Shown: positions 24,120 through 40,334, numbered from the stretch's first letter. The stretch: DNA of 64,000 nucleotides from Macrobrachium rosenbergii (GCF_040412425.1 NC_089762.1:26800891-26864890); one strand, 5' to 3'. Translations and numbers: made by a program. Notes: a model not told the origin generated them from the sequence alone.

Positions 24120-24361
24120 ACATCTCTAACTTTTTGGGGTTCTTGTTGCAGAAAAGGGTAATGTTCAAGGATTAAAATAAACAGACTGATGAAATAGTAA
24201 ATATAGTAAAGCTAAAGACGATAGTAAATATAGTAAAGTAACATCTCTAACTTTTTGGGGTTCTTGTTGCAGAAAAGGGTAATGTTCAAGGATTAAAATA
24301 AACAGACTGATGAAACAGTAAATATAGTAAAGCTAAAGACGAGTAAATATAGTAAAGCTAA
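24120..24361. repeat. Recent 121-bp tandem duplication
   Basis: The segment starting ACATCTCTAACTTTTTGGGG at 24120 recurs at 24241 with one clear substitution (GAAATAG to GAAACAG) and small changes at the end. The 3' part of each copy holds two short repeats of AGTAAATATAGTAAAG with or without CTAAAGACG. The near identity means the duplication is recent. Confidence 0.93.
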
Positions 24362-25612
24362 AGACGATTAAAATTGCAAATAACAAGGGAATTCAGTGTC
24401 AGTATAAATAACGTAATAACAGCATGAAAGAGAAAAGGTATAAAGTAAAACTGTTTGAAGTCACAGAGCTCTGCACCTAGCTCGAACATTGTACTGCAGT
24501 GTGCACGCAAGTGTTTGTGGAGTGAGCGCTTAGGAAGCAGAACCAGACTGTTTACGTAATCAACTTTTGACGTCTATTTTGATAATCTTCCGTTTTCTCT
24601 CGTCAAGGGGAGCAAATTATCTGTGCTAATTAGAGTACCATGTGAGCAGGGCTGTACAATTAATTCTTTTTTTCTTATAGTCATCAAATCCGTTTATGCG
24701 TTTTTGAGATATCTTGCCGACGCAGTCGAACACGGCCAACAACATAAATTCCTCCCTACTACATTGTCGAAGTAAAAAATATATTCAAGATTAAAATACT
24801 TTTGGGGCTAGAATAAAATAAAAATCCTAATGCAGATATAATTCTGCAAGTCAGCCCTAAAACATATACAGAACCTAAAGAATAAAACAACCAAGAAAGT
24901 AAAGAATAGAAACACCTTTCAATTTCAAACTTCAAATAGAATTTTGTCCCAAACACCACCGTCTGAGATAACACTTCGAAGTAATGTGTAGATTTTTCAG
25001 CTTTTGATATAACATTTCAAGCACGAGTAAATTTAGCCTACACTCAACTTCAAAAACTGCATAACAGAAAGATATATAACTGGATCTGAAAACGTGAAAG
25101 GAAAAATCAAATTTAAAGAGAGCGCCGGCTGGAGAGGTTGACGGAAAAAATCGTCATGTTATCAATAATAAGCTTATATATGCAGTTAGAAGGCCGACGA
25201 TCTAAATGAAACTCATGAAAATCACGTAAACACCCCATAATCATATTTCGGAGTAAAATATAAGCCATCAGCTTGACAATCTCACACATTTTACGAGTAT
25301 TACGAGTGATTTCAAAAGTCGTCTATAAATGACGGGATATTGTGGGACTTTTAGTTACCGAGTTATAAAGAAAATAAATATTTATTTTCTTACAAACTAA
25401 AACTGGCTATCAACCACTTTATATACTCACTGGGAATTGTGATATGAATATGACACAATCAAGTAATAAATAAAAAAACAAAACAACAACTTAAAGACCA
25501 AAAGGTTATCCTAAGTAAAAATATGAACAAAATTTCGATATTCAAAGTTACTGAATTAACTCCTGTTCTTAAGTGCAAGAGTGAATTATGAGTTATACTA
25601 ATGAAACCATTT
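24362..25612. other. Unassigned non-coding stretch
   Basis: No frame above about 70 codons and no recognisable repeat family. Confidence 0.4.
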
Positions 25613-25617
25613 CATAA

Positions 25618-26949
<1,332 letters not shown>

Positions 26950-27061
26950 TATCGTTTATATACATATATGAAACTTATTTTATATTCATTTTATATTTAT
27001 TTTAGCCATAAATAACGTTTAATATCCAGTTCTCTGTGCCCTGGGATTAAGTTACACCAGT

Positions 27062-27165
27062 AAGAAATCATAATTCATAAATGATCCTGTGCCGGCCAGG
27101 ATTCGAACTTGGGCCTTTTTGTTTTAGAAACAATGATACAAAGTGACCAAATGGCCATAAATATG
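27062..27165 (-). repeat. tRNA-derived SINE-like fragment
   Basis: On the minus strand an A-box-like TGGCCATTTGGTCA (27143-27157) is followed about 40 bases later by a B-box AAGTTCGAATCC (27099-27110). Together they match a tRNA-type polymerase III promoter. The T-arm-like CTGGCC / GGCC pairs only partly, so it is a SINE head or tRNA relic rather than a tRNA gene. Confidence 0.5.
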
Positions 27166-27904
27166 TCTGACTTATCTTCCCTTTCATCGCAATCAAACGC
27201 ACAGAATGATGAACTATATATAAAAAACTCTTCACTAGATCTCCATGCGCACAAGAACTTACAAGTATGTACACACATAATGAGAGGGAGAGAGAGAATT
27301 CGAATCAACAACTTCAAAGAACACTCAGCTAGCCCTTACTCAGTGAAGCATTAATGTACTCCAGTGGCGATATGCCCAAACTTAGTCATGAAGGCCATGA
27401 CTGAACTATTAAGAAACCATTAAGTTTATAGATGACTAAAAAAAACAGACACTTGGTAGGAATTTCCTTCCATTAAATGTCAAACAATACGGCAGGAAAT
27501 TAGATGATTAAATCGGAAGAAAATTCATTAGGATAATTTGGTATCTAAGGAGCGCGGGAGTCTTTTAGATCCTTAGTGGGTTGCCCAGCTGTAGGTATAT
27601 CCTTGGAAGGACTTTCCTTCAGATTACCTTGCGAAGTGTCCCTGCAACTATTTAAAGGAACCTAACTGAAGATACGCTATTCAACTGCATTACTGTATTA
27701 GAAAATAACAACTTCATTTGGTTATATATATTTTTACCAATATACTAATACGAGTAATGCATTTTTCATTTTTACTTAAGTAGTAAAATATATCTTTGGT
27801 AAAAGAGAAACATGAAATATTAGTCACAACCATTCTACGAGTATTGCTAAAGCAATAAATGTACCCTACCGAACCTACTTCCTCTGTAGTTCTTGCAAAG
27901 GTAG

Positions 27905-29110
27905 ATAGTATACTGACAATGTTGTCCCAGAGAAATGTGTCAGTGAAATACGAATACTGCCAACGGCGACAAATGGACAAACAAACTGGACGGACGCTCT
28001 CCCTTCTTGCACAATTATGCATGATGTATGATGGTCTACCTCTGGGCCAAGTTTGACTAGAACCCTTCATCCATGTGGGAGGATTTGCAATGACAAGGTA
28101 GAAACGATACACTTGCGGAAAAACAAATGATCTCCATTCATCCATATCCAAGTATGAAGGTCAAATTGAATACTAAGTTTTCTGCACATCTGTACCATGT
28201 TTGACTGAAATCCCTTTCCTGCGTAGGAGTTACGATAACAAAGTTAAGTGTGATAAACACTTATAGGTAAAGAAATGGACATGTCAACAAGTAGACTAAC
28301 TTTGTGCATATTTCTTCATGATAAGTCTATCTTTGTGCCAAGTTTGATTGAAATCTCTTTAACTGTGAAGGAAGCCCCATGGTGATGATGCATATCTACC
28401 CTAGCGGAAGGACAGATAAGCGATATCGGTGTATACACATCTATGCATGATGGTTATTTGTTTTTTCCATGTTGATTAATATTCCTCCTACTGCACTCGA
28501 GTTGAAATGACAGTAATGGCGCGACAAACAATGACGTAACGTATACATTGACGGACCGTCAGGTGGAAACAGACCGTTTCTCTCATGCATATTTATGCAT
28601 GACAGTCTATCTTTATACGAAGTTTTGTTGCAATAACTTCAACACTTCAGGAGGTGTTGCAATGACAAGGTAAGTATGGCAGACGGCCAAACAACCAGAA
28701 TTTCACTACATGGAAATATATGCATGACGATGGACCTTCATATCAAGTACGACTTAAAATCCCTTTAGTTGTGTACTAGTGACAGTGACACTGACGTGCA
28801 GATGGACGAACGGACATACGAAAAGTCTTTATTCATGCATATTTATGCACGATTGTCCGTCTTTGTACTGAGTTTGACCAACAACCCTTCAAGCTGTGCG
28901 ATATGAACGACAGACAGATAGACATATGTACAATCTCCTTTCATTCATATCTACCCATAATAGGATACATTTGTACCAAGTTTGATTGAAATCCTCTAGA
29001 CTAAGTATGAGGTTTTATGATAAGGTAAGCGTGATAGACTCATAGATGGACGATTAGACGGAAGCACAGGTAGATGGACAATCGACCAGGAAAACCATGG
29101 TACCCGACTT
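27905..29110. repeat. Old degenerate satellite, about eight units of 109-147 bp
   Basis: A landmark like TTTGTACCAAGTTTGATTGA recurs at about 28044, 28191, 28332, 28464, 28611, 28741, 28862 and 28971. It is followed in most units by AATCCCTTTA...TGTG, then GATGACAAGGTAAG.GTGA and GACGGAC-type runs, and preceded by GCATATTTATGCATGA. Units have diverged strongly but keep order and approximate period. Confidence 0.85.
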
Positions 29111-29449
29111 CCCCAGTAGGGAACAAATACTGGAAGCCGACTAGTTACATTATTTGATAAAATACAATGATTTTTTTGTATGTTGGCAATTATAAGTTAC
29201 AATACAGTTCCAAATTTCATCTGGACCAACGTTTTCACAAACATCTGAGAAAAATTTCAGACTAATAATTAAACACACATGGTAGAATCTACCTATTTTT
29301 CGTCTTCCCTAACTAACTAAATTTTAGATCTTGCCATCGATCAAGATCCACCTCTTTCACTCAGTCTTCCTTATTTACCAATATTGCTACGGATAAAAAT
29401 AAGAAAAGAAATACCTCTTTAACATAACTCCCCAACTGCCACTGATAAG

Positions 29450-29454
<5 letters not shown>

Positions 29455-29481
<27 letters not shown>
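29455..29481. repeat. (CT)n microsatellite
   Basis: Short uninterrupted CT tract. Confidence 0.95.
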
Positions 29482-29485
<4 letters not shown>

Positions 29486-29867
29486 ACGACTTGAATTACA
29501 TAATGCAAATGATTCAGAGACTGCCACTAAATGTAAGATCGCCTCAGGTAACGACAAATATCTCGCAATGATAAGGTTTAGTAATACCTAGGAATTTCTA
29601 CAGAGAACAGCTGGCACTTGTACTAAAAGCATGTATGAAAATATATATTTATGTCCAGACACTTTCACTATCATTATGCATTAAATTTACAACCAAGGCT
29701 ACAAGAGTGTTCTTGTGAAACCTGTCCGTTTGATTGTGAGTGTGAACGCACTTACAGGAGCGAGATTCCATAACAGTTATTAAAAAGTAAACCGATGCTT
29801 TTAGAGAGAGACGTGCATCATGTAAGCACACACGTGTAAGAGCGTATACGACACACTCACATATATA

Positions 29868-30059
<192 letters not shown>

Positions 30060-30129
30060 AATAGCACCAAAGAAAATATTATAATGATCATTGGTCCATT
30101 CAACTGCAATCATGCAATTTTCGATTTTT

Positions 30130-31330
30130 GCATACGATGTCTCTTCCTAAACAGTGCCTCTTTAATACCATCTATTTAGCACTTTCCAGGTCTCCCCCTG
30201 TTCCTCCCTCCTAAGGCTTCCAAATCATACACCTTTTTCTTTTTTTTTTTTTAACAAAACACCATTCTCTTTTCTTCCCGTGTGACCAAACCACCTCAAA
30301 CCACTGAGCCATCCTTTTGCCCATGATAGTCTGTTTACCACTCCTATTTATCTTCATGTTTCTCATCCTTTCAACGATAATTGGCTGGAAAATTCCTTCA
30401 AATATTCCACATACACTTTCTGGTTCCTTTCTGATTATTTGCAGGCTCCCTGACACCTTCACTGGTTCACTCGCCTCTTCTCTCTTCCTACTATCATCCG
30501 TTAAGTTTACTCCCAAAAACAATCTTGAGTTCATAACTTCTATTCTTTCAACAACAGTACTATTATTCATTTCTTCCTCTTCCTGGTTTTTATTTACCTT
30601 GTCAAATCATTCTTCGTCTTACTCATTCTTAACTTTCCACTTTTGCAAATACTTTCACATTCTTTCACTGCTTTCTGCAGGTTCTCTCCGCTAACCAATC
30701 AATACTGTATCTTCTGGAAACATCAGCCTTCCTGTATTCCATTTTCTTATATCACAATATCTAATTTCCTTTTTCAGATTTCTTGCATCCCTCCATCTGT
30801 AATATAAAACAGCAGTAGAGACTTGATATACTCTTGCCTCAGACCTACTTTTTGCGCCAAACTACCTATGATCTACATAATCTCACACACTCTTTGCTCC
30901 CATTATAAATATTTTCTCACTCCAAAATACGTATCTTCCTTACCTTGCATCTCAAGTACCCTCCCAGTTGCCTCTACCGATTCCTCCATAAGCCTTCTGC
31001 CACAAAATTTCACTTGTAATCTCGTCATATGGTGACTTTCAATACTTCAACTTCTTAATTGCCTTCCTCGTGTCATCAAGAGCATTATCAAACTTACATT
31101 GACTCTTTCCACTCTTGTGTTATTCTGCTCTGCCTGTCTTCCCAATTCAACGAATCTTCTAATTTCACCTCACTGACCAAAAACTGTATTCACTTTAGAC
31201 ATCATCAATTTGTTCATTAGCCTTTCCCTCTGTCTTCACAACATGTATAACGACTTATTTTCCCTAAAGTAATTGCTCACCTTCTCTCCTCAATCTTCAT
31301 TGCTCTCCTTTTCCACCCCACTTCCTTCTT
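30130..31330 (-). pseudogene. Decayed LINE reverse transcriptase relic
   Basis: Minus-strand matches in the correct family order. Near 31040-31110 a block reads AIKKLKY-stop-KSPYDEITSEIL (family: A.KKLK.GKA.G.DGI..E.LK). Near 30820-30870 it reads KVGLRQEYIKSLLLFYITDG (family: VGLRQGCVMSPLLFNLYMDG). At 30704-30730 it reads RLMFPEDTVLIG, where FADD has decayed to FPED. Next comes CESICKSGKLRMSK, and at 30150-30330 GKRMAQWFEVVWSHGKK (family: RW.GHV.R), VYDLEALGGRNRGRPGKC and a stop. The catalytic pair is lost and several frame changes and stops are present, so it is inactive. A 119-codon piece (30211-30570) is the longest open remnant. It belongs to the same broad type as the relic at 4190-5320 but lies on the opposite strand. 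Confidence 0.8.
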
Positions 31331-31334
31331 AACT

Positions 31335-31479
<145 letters not shown>

Positions 31480-31561
31480 ATATATTATCTTTGGGAGGGA
31501 GAAATCACAGCAACACGTGACGCAAAACCGGTCTGGTATTAAACTCAGTCTTTCATTTTAC

Positions 31562-31663
<102 letters not shown>

Positions 31664-31991
31664 GTGTGTGGGGTTAATACTTGGCATGAATACGGCCATG
31701 CATATATAAACATTTCCTCCCAAAAGAAAATATGTTTTTCATAATAACAATGATGTCAACGAACCTTCATAAAAAGCATAAGAATTCATAGTAACTGATA
31801 ACAAAGTATCCAATACAATTTCAGTAAAAAAAAAGACGATAAATAGCTCTAGATAAGGGTATAGCCTAGATGTAATAAGCAGCTGTGGAGCAATATGTGC
31901 TTATCACTGATTCAGCAGTTGTGGGAAAAATGTGGCAAGGACTGGTGTTTTAATCTTTCTCTGATGCCAACCTATTATGAGGGAAATAAAA

Positions 31992-32265
31992 GTATACCTT
32001 AGTTTAACCAGAACACTGAGCTAATTAACAGCTCTCCTAGGGCTGGCCCGAAGGATTAGACTTATTTTACGTGGCTAAGAACCAATTGGTTACCTAGCAA
32101 CGGGACCTACAGCTTATAGTGGAATTCGAACAACATTATACCGAAAAATGAATTTCTATCACCATATATAATTTCCTCTAATTCTTCATTGGCTGGCCGT
32201 AGATTCGAACTCGGGCCCTGCAGGGTGCTACCGAGAACGGTAACGACCAGTCCAACGAGGAACTT
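31992..32265 (-). mobile_element. tRNA-derived SINE with 17-bp target-site duplication
   Basis: The 17-base sequence TTATGAGGGAAATAAAA occurs exactly at 31975-31991 and 32266-32282, flanking a 274-bp body. On the minus strand the body starts with a tRNA-like head: A-box-like TTGGACTGGTCG (32244-32257) and B-box GAGTTCGAATCT (32201-32213). The body continues through CCAATTGGTTCTTAGCCACG to the low-coordinate end. Direct repeats of this length are typical of LINE-mobilised insertions. Which LINE mobilised it is unknown. Confidence 0.85.
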
Positions 32266-32282
32266 TTATGAGGGAAATAAAA

Positions 32283-32946
32283 ACACACCAAAGAATATAG
32301 TGCCTTTCCTAACTGATGGACAAGTACTGAAGAGGACAGAAAGTTCACTATCATTCTTACCCCCGTGAAATCATTAAGGTCGGCTTTCACTCAGTTTCAT
32401 TTACATACAAAGAAAGCCAATAGGTATAAACTGAATTAGGATAAGCCACATAGTTTTATTATTAACATTAATACTTCAATGATTCAAATTAATAACAAGG
32501 TGAAATTCCGTAATATTGCATACTGCAAATAGAAAGTTATTCTGGATAAAACTGGTCAAACATAATTATCTCATTTCAATATATCATAATAATTACATCG
32601 TAATGATGCAGTGGCTCTCGCCCTCTTTCTCTCTCTGCGAGGGAAGCTAAAGCAATTATCTACGCAAGAAAACGCACAATGGAATACGCCAGTCATTATG
32701 GATTTCTGGCGTCTGCAATAATCATAAAAGAATGAGCTCACAGGAGACACACCAATTTAATCAGCAGAATAACAAACACTATGCTTAATTTCCTTAACAT
32801 TCAAATATCAGTTAATTTGGGGATTTCAACTCAACACTTTTCTGGAATAAGTATATAGCACTTTGTACAGCTGAAGAGAGGGGCAACTTTCTCTCTCTGG
32901 TAACTTATTCAGCACCTCTCTCCCTCTCTCTCACTCCCTACCTTCC

Positions 32947-32950
<4 letters not shown>
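32283..32950. other. Unassigned non-coding stretch
   Basis: AT-rich, with no frame of note and no named repeat. Confidence 0.4.

Positions 32951-32954
<4 letters not shown>

Positions 32955-33019
<65 letters not shown>
32955..33019. repeat. (CT)n microsatellite
   Basis: Uninterrupted tract of about 32 CT units within a wider pyrimidine-rich stretch from 32890. Confidence 0.97.
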
Positions 33020-33022
<3 letters not shown>

Positions 33023-33278
33023 AATTTAACCAAAACACCTCTTTCTCTAGTAAAAGTTAACCGGAATTTTATTAATTCAACTAACTATGAACTGTGAAAA
33101 ACATCGTTGCGAGACATGTTAATTTTTATTTTGTAACTATTCATATAACGAAGTATAATGGTTCAAAATAATAGAAAGCTTAAAATTTAGGAAAAAAAAC
33201 TGTAAAAGTTTGCAATGACGGTTTACTGTATCAGCCCAAACTATAAAAAAAAATGACAGATTGAGTGCTAATTCCGTG

Positions 33279-33281
<3 letters not shown>

Positions 33282-33351
<70 letters not shown>
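33282..33351. repeat. (GA)n microsatellite
   Basis: Uninterrupted tract of about 35 GA units. It lies 260 bp from the (CT)n at 32955, so the two tracts could pair. Confidence 0.97.
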
Positions 33352-33769
33352 AAGTGGTTTTATGATCCTGGTGGGAAGAATAACAGTACACAACGGAAAA
33401 AGGCAAAGGACGTCTTTAATGCTGGGAAAATGCTTTCGTGATACGAAGATTTCAGGCATTCACCGCACATGTGAGTAACTATATACACGTGTGTATGTGT
33501 GGATGCTTGTACATGTATTGGATGTATGTACACTCATACAGGCACACACAATTCTGTCTGCTTCGGTAGGAAATCAAAGCTGCCTCTTTTCTTTTGGTAA
33601 GCCAGGAATTCTAAAAACTCGATACAAACACTCACACAAGCACTTTTTTCCTATAGAAGCGTGGCTCCATTACGTGTTATTTTCAGTAATCAGTTCGTAT
33701 GATGAAGCTGCTAGTCCATAACGTTTTTAAAACCTAGATGTGACTGTGTATGTATGGATGTATGTACGT

Positions 33770-35280
<1,511 letters not shown>

Positions 35281-35281
35281 C

Positions 35282-35547
<266 letters not shown>

Positions 35548-35822
35548 CTGTCGACGCTGGGGAAAACAACGTTCTACCCACCTTTTGAGGACCCACCTAT
35601 CTCTGTAGACTTGGTATTAGAAGAAAAATCGTGAACTCGTTTAAACATGAATGTAGGTGGCTATGCTGGATGCCCTGACACAATGAAATGAAATAAAAAA
35701 AAAAAGGTAAAGAAAAAAGCTATCAGAGAAGACCCACTTCCACGATTCAATCTCTGTTGAGGAGAAAGGTCGCCTCATAAAATGCCACGTTTTCTCATTA
35801 TCTTTATACGTGAGTACATATT

Positions 35823-35826
<4 letters not shown>

Positions 35827-35893
<67 letters not shown>

Positions 35894-35948
35894 AAAGCCA
35901 TTACTCACTTTTCAAAGCAGTGTATTTTGAATACTAAAAACGCACACT

Positions 35949-35992
<44 letters not shown>

Positions 35993-36045
35993 AAGTCATT
36001 ACTCACTTTTTAAAGCAGTGTATTTTGAATACTAAAAACGCACAC

Positions 36046-36082
<37 letters not shown>

Positions 36083-36150
36083 GAGAGAGAGAGAGAGATT
36101 TGAAATTCATTACTTTTTCAAAGCAGTGTATTTTGAATACTAAAACGCAC

Positions 36151-36227
<77 letters not shown>

Positions 36228-36281
36228 AAAGTCATTACTCACTTTTCAAAGCAGTGTATTTTGAATACTAAAAACGCACAC

Positions 36282-36336
<55 letters not shown>

Positions 36337-36378
36337 AAAGCCATTACTCACTTTTCAAAGCAGTGTCTTCTGAATGCT

Positions 36379-36434
<56 letters not shown>
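35827..36434. repeat. Compound minisatellite of ~60-bp cores and (GA)n
   Basis: Five cores (about 35889, 35988, 36098, 36222 and 36331) contain TTTGAAAGCCATTACTCACT, TTTCAAAGCAGTGTATTTTG and AATACTAAAAACGCACACTC variants. Each is separated by GA tracts of 30-70 bases, with GA at both ends. The last core is shortened and altered (CAGTGTCTTCTGAATGCT). Frames such as ITHFSKQCILNTKNAHS followed by Arg-Glu runs come from this array and are not proteins. Confidence 0.96.
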
Positions 36435-36438
<4 letters not shown>

Positions 36439-37246
36439 CAAATTACAGTGACCCCTCACAGAGCGAGAACGAGCAGGGTTAACCCACATGTTACTATTAT
36501 TCAGGAGGAAACGGAGTGGCAAATATAAGTGCTACGTGACATCCATTTCTGATTCGATCATAATGGCCTATCTCTCGCTCCCTCTCCCTCAACCCCCCAC
36601 AAACAAAATCCCCACTGAGCTCCTTCGAAAATGCCGAGCAAATTCGCAACAGTGCCACGCTAGGGGTCCTACGGATCCTTGGCTCGGATGTAAAACAAAG
36701 GACTCATTAAATGCGTATAACCTGCGTGAGGGCAGCACAAAGGGGACACATGATATTGCCGAGTACTATTCTTCCATTTGCAAGAGGGTGAATAAAAGTT
36801 AATTGTCATCGTTTATTTGGGTCACGAACCTCAACAACTCTTTCATTTCACTGGAATTTAATTGTTCATTCACTTGGGCTGAAGTAAACCTCGATTGTTT
36901 CAAGACTACTTTCCGGGTTTAGAGATAAATTGTAGGCATACAAAAGGTACACAGAAGGCATCATATTTCATTTTGTTTTATTTAGTGCTCTATTTATTTA
37001 ATTTAATAACTTTTTTTCTTACTAATCAAAATCATTAAGTTTTCATGCTATCTTTTTATTCTCTCTTTTCAGCACTGAGTTCTATTTCGTTCATCGTGCT
37101 CAGTCCTTCTCTCCGTTATTTTTCCGCATGACGCATTTTGACTGCTTATACGACTTCATAATAACAGTTTACGCATAATCCCACCGCTCGAACGCGCGTG
37201 CGCCCACGCACACACATACTGTATATGTGTTATGTATGTATATGTG

Positions 37247-37250
<4 letters not shown>
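36435..37250. other. Unassigned non-coding stretch
   Basis: A 104-codon frame at 36488-36802 has no recognisable domain. Nothing else seen. Confidence 0.4.
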
Positions 37251-37251
<1 letters not shown>

Positions 37252-37337
<86 letters not shown>

Positions 37338-37360
37338 ATATATAATGTGTGTGTGTGTGT
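37252..37360. repeat. (TA)n-(TG)n compound microsatellite
   Basis: About 80 bases of TA followed by short TG runs. Confidence 0.96.
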
Positions 37361-37801
37361 CCTATTTTATATTATTTGCCATACTGTCAAAAGGAAACCG
37401 AAGTAAAAAATTAAGTCCAGACCAAAAGTTGGCTCAGTCAGTCTGAAAGTGAATGTGACCAAAGATGAGGAGGAACATTATGGTCATCCTTTCTGTTTGG
37501 TGGCGGACGTGTCAAACCTAAACTGTCAAGCTATTTGTACACAAAATTCATAACACAAGATCAATCCCGGTGGGTGGGAAGCAAGAGTAACAATTAACAT
37601 TATCTGTAATTCTTTATGTTCCTAAACAAAACTGTCACAGGTCAGGGATGAAACCTTCCCCTAAATTACTTTTCAAATCTTACTGCTCTTTCCTTTCTTT
37701 AACGTTGATATTTCTTTTGAATATTCTGATATTCGGAATCTTCATGTAACAACTATATAAATCATTTTTTATGCTTATTCCTGTTATGAAGCAGTACACT
37801 G

Positions 37802-37805
<4 letters not shown>

Positions 37806-37863
<58 letters not shown>
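37806..37863. repeat. (GA)n microsatellite
   Basis: Uninterrupted tract of about 29 GA units. Confidence 0.97.
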
Positions 37864-37866
<3 letters not shown>

Positions 37867-38111
37867 TTCCAACTTTTCTTCCCTAACTATTACACTGTCA
37901 TGCACAAACCAAGCAGAGACAAGTGCGCCTTAAGGTTATCCAAAGCAGCGAATGCCTGGAGGTCTTTGCAACCACAGGAGGGGACATGAGACACTCAAGA
38001 CATCCTTCGCAGGAAAGATAAATGGATCCTAAGTGAATATTCTTGATAAATAATGTTTCCACCATCAAGAATGGCAGTGACACGTCTCAGTTCTTCCAAG
38101 CGGACGTGACA

Positions 38112-38112
<1 letters not shown>

Positions 38113-38175
<63 letters not shown>
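38113..38175. repeat. (CT)n microsatellite
   Basis: Uninterrupted tract of about 31 CT units. It lies 250 bp from (GA)n at 37806, another GA/CT pair on one strand. Confidence 0.97.
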
Positions 38176-38176
<1 letters not shown>

Positions 38177-38887
38177 AGCGCACACGAACTCTTTTACTCG
38201 AAATTATATGTTCAAACAAAAGTATATATGTATGCAGCTTAATAAAAGTGGCGTAATATGCGCGGGTGAAAAGTAATTTTAAAGTCGCCCTAACACCATG
38301 TAATTATCTTTAAAGAAATTGTTCTTTAAAGTATTTCAGAAATTAGAAAAAATTAATGTTTTTGCATCAAAAACTTCTGACCTAGCAAAGATATTCCGTT
38401 CAAAAATGTTTATCTAGCGCTGTCTATCTCCGACTATCGAAATGTAAAATATGAACTACGCATAGAAGATTACATGTCATTCGATAAGTAAAAAATAGAT
38501 TCCACTCTTCAAAAAATCGCAACAAATTACCCGAAATGGAGCGATGAATGACCCACTTCCCAAAATGTGAACTTAGGGTTACCTTTCTAAAATGCTCGAG
38601 TCACCTTTAGTATAGCATACGTATAATTTCACAAGTTGTTGCTCCCGAATATGCTGGAAATGAAGAGAGAAATGAATACCTCGGAGGAGAATAATTTACC
38701 GGCATTTCCCACCAGTCACCTTTTATATAAGGGAAAATAACGCGGTGACTGTCTACCCGCAGGACAAAACAAGAAAATACTAATATATTGTTTTCTTGAT
38801 TTATGATGGCCGAAGTGATAAACAAAATTCAAGCTGAACGGGCTAAATTGACTTGAGAGCTCATTCTATATATACTGTATATAGCTC

Positions 38888-39076
<189 letters not shown>

Positions 39077-39083
<7 letters not shown>

Positions 39084-40279
39084 TGGCAGTTAAACTTTTG
39101 TTGAAACTCTTGTTTTTATTTGTCAGAGTCTATGAAAAGTTGCAAAGTGAAAGATCTACACGTAAAATTTAGTCGTCTTTACAGATGAACATATGAAAAT
39201 TACGCTACCAAGAATCTTTAACTATTCCAAAGCGACAAATTTTCTGAGCTTTATATTATTCAAAAGCACTTATGAACTGGTATAAATGTCAATTTAAAAC
39301 CAGAAGCTTTTGTTTAAATAATCTTAATTAAACTGTCGATTAATCAGTACGATTAGACATGGAGAGTATTCATAAATAAATGTAAATATCTTTTAATGAA
39401 CTTACTTCTCATGTTATCATGATCGACGTTAAATCAAACTATAGGAATAGTAAGAAAAAACAGAACCACTGACTCATTAAGAACAAAGAGCTAGAATTTT
39501 ATAAAGGTTCTCCTTCTATGTCAGAACTTCGAATGGTCTGAAAACTTTCCTATACCATCACAAATAACCGGGTTAGATTTACTTTTAATCTAAATAGTGA
39601 GTTGCATACCTGGTAGTTAGACAACTGTGATGGGTCGCAGCTAAGGTAAAAGAAGGGCGTGGGGCTAGACACCTCACACCAAAAGACTTGATGAGAACGG
39701 GGGGATCATCACGTTCAGAAGCGCCCACTTTCCCACCGTTAAGGAGAGTGGAGGCGTGTTATTACGACGAAAAAAAAATATTATACTTGAACAAAAATTG
39801 CAATGCATAATTAGCATGATATGCAAATAGTGCGCCTTAGTGCTAATTCCGCACACAGATAAAAAATTACAGCGATCAAAAAGAAAATGACTCTGTATTC
39901 GGGCCAGTTACAATGAACGTTCAATTTTTTGCACGCACAACTTTAGGGAGACACACACACATACGCGCGCACACACACACACACACAACACAAGAACTGC
40001 AAAACAGCCAACAACTTGAAAGAAATAAAGCAAAACAACAGTTACGCTCCACATTAATCTCCACCGTCGTCGAGAGCATAATTCGCGAACGTTCGAATGA
40101 TCGAAACCGACGCACGAACACACGGCGCTGACGTCGCCGGGGCGCAGGACACGTACGAATCATTTACATCTTGGGGCGGTATTTCAAAAGCTCCACATTT
40201 TCTGAAGTTGAAGAATTGGCCACGAATAATGAGAGTTACGGTATATGTGATTTCGCTCAATAAAACACGCCCTGCCCTT

Positions 40280-40280
<1 letters not shown>
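39077..40280. other. Unassigned non-coding stretch
   Basis: Includes a short CA run near 39950-39987. Overlapping 60-80-codon frames on both strands near 39908-40260 have no domain. Nothing named. Confidence 0.4.

Positions 40281-40282
<2 letters not shown>

Positions 40283-40331
<49 letters not shown>
40283..40331. repeat. (CT)n microsatellite
   Basis: Uninterrupted tract of about 24 CT units, inside a 154-codon frame that is not called as a gene. Confidence 0.96.

Positions 40332-40334
<3 letters not shown>

Noticed and set aside
27062..27165. Functional tRNA gene
   Set aside because: A and B boxes are present but the stems do not close. SINE head or relic fits better.
30211..30694. Plus-strand 125-codon frame with hydrophobic sequence as a membrane protein
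   Set aside because: It is the antisense shadow of the minus-strand LINE reverse transcriptase relic.
35827..36434. Regular repeat-spacer layout resembling a CRISPR array
   Set aside because: The 'spacers' are (GA)n tracts of varying length and the 'repeats' are about 60 bp and imperfect. The context is clearly eukaryotic, with no cas genes.
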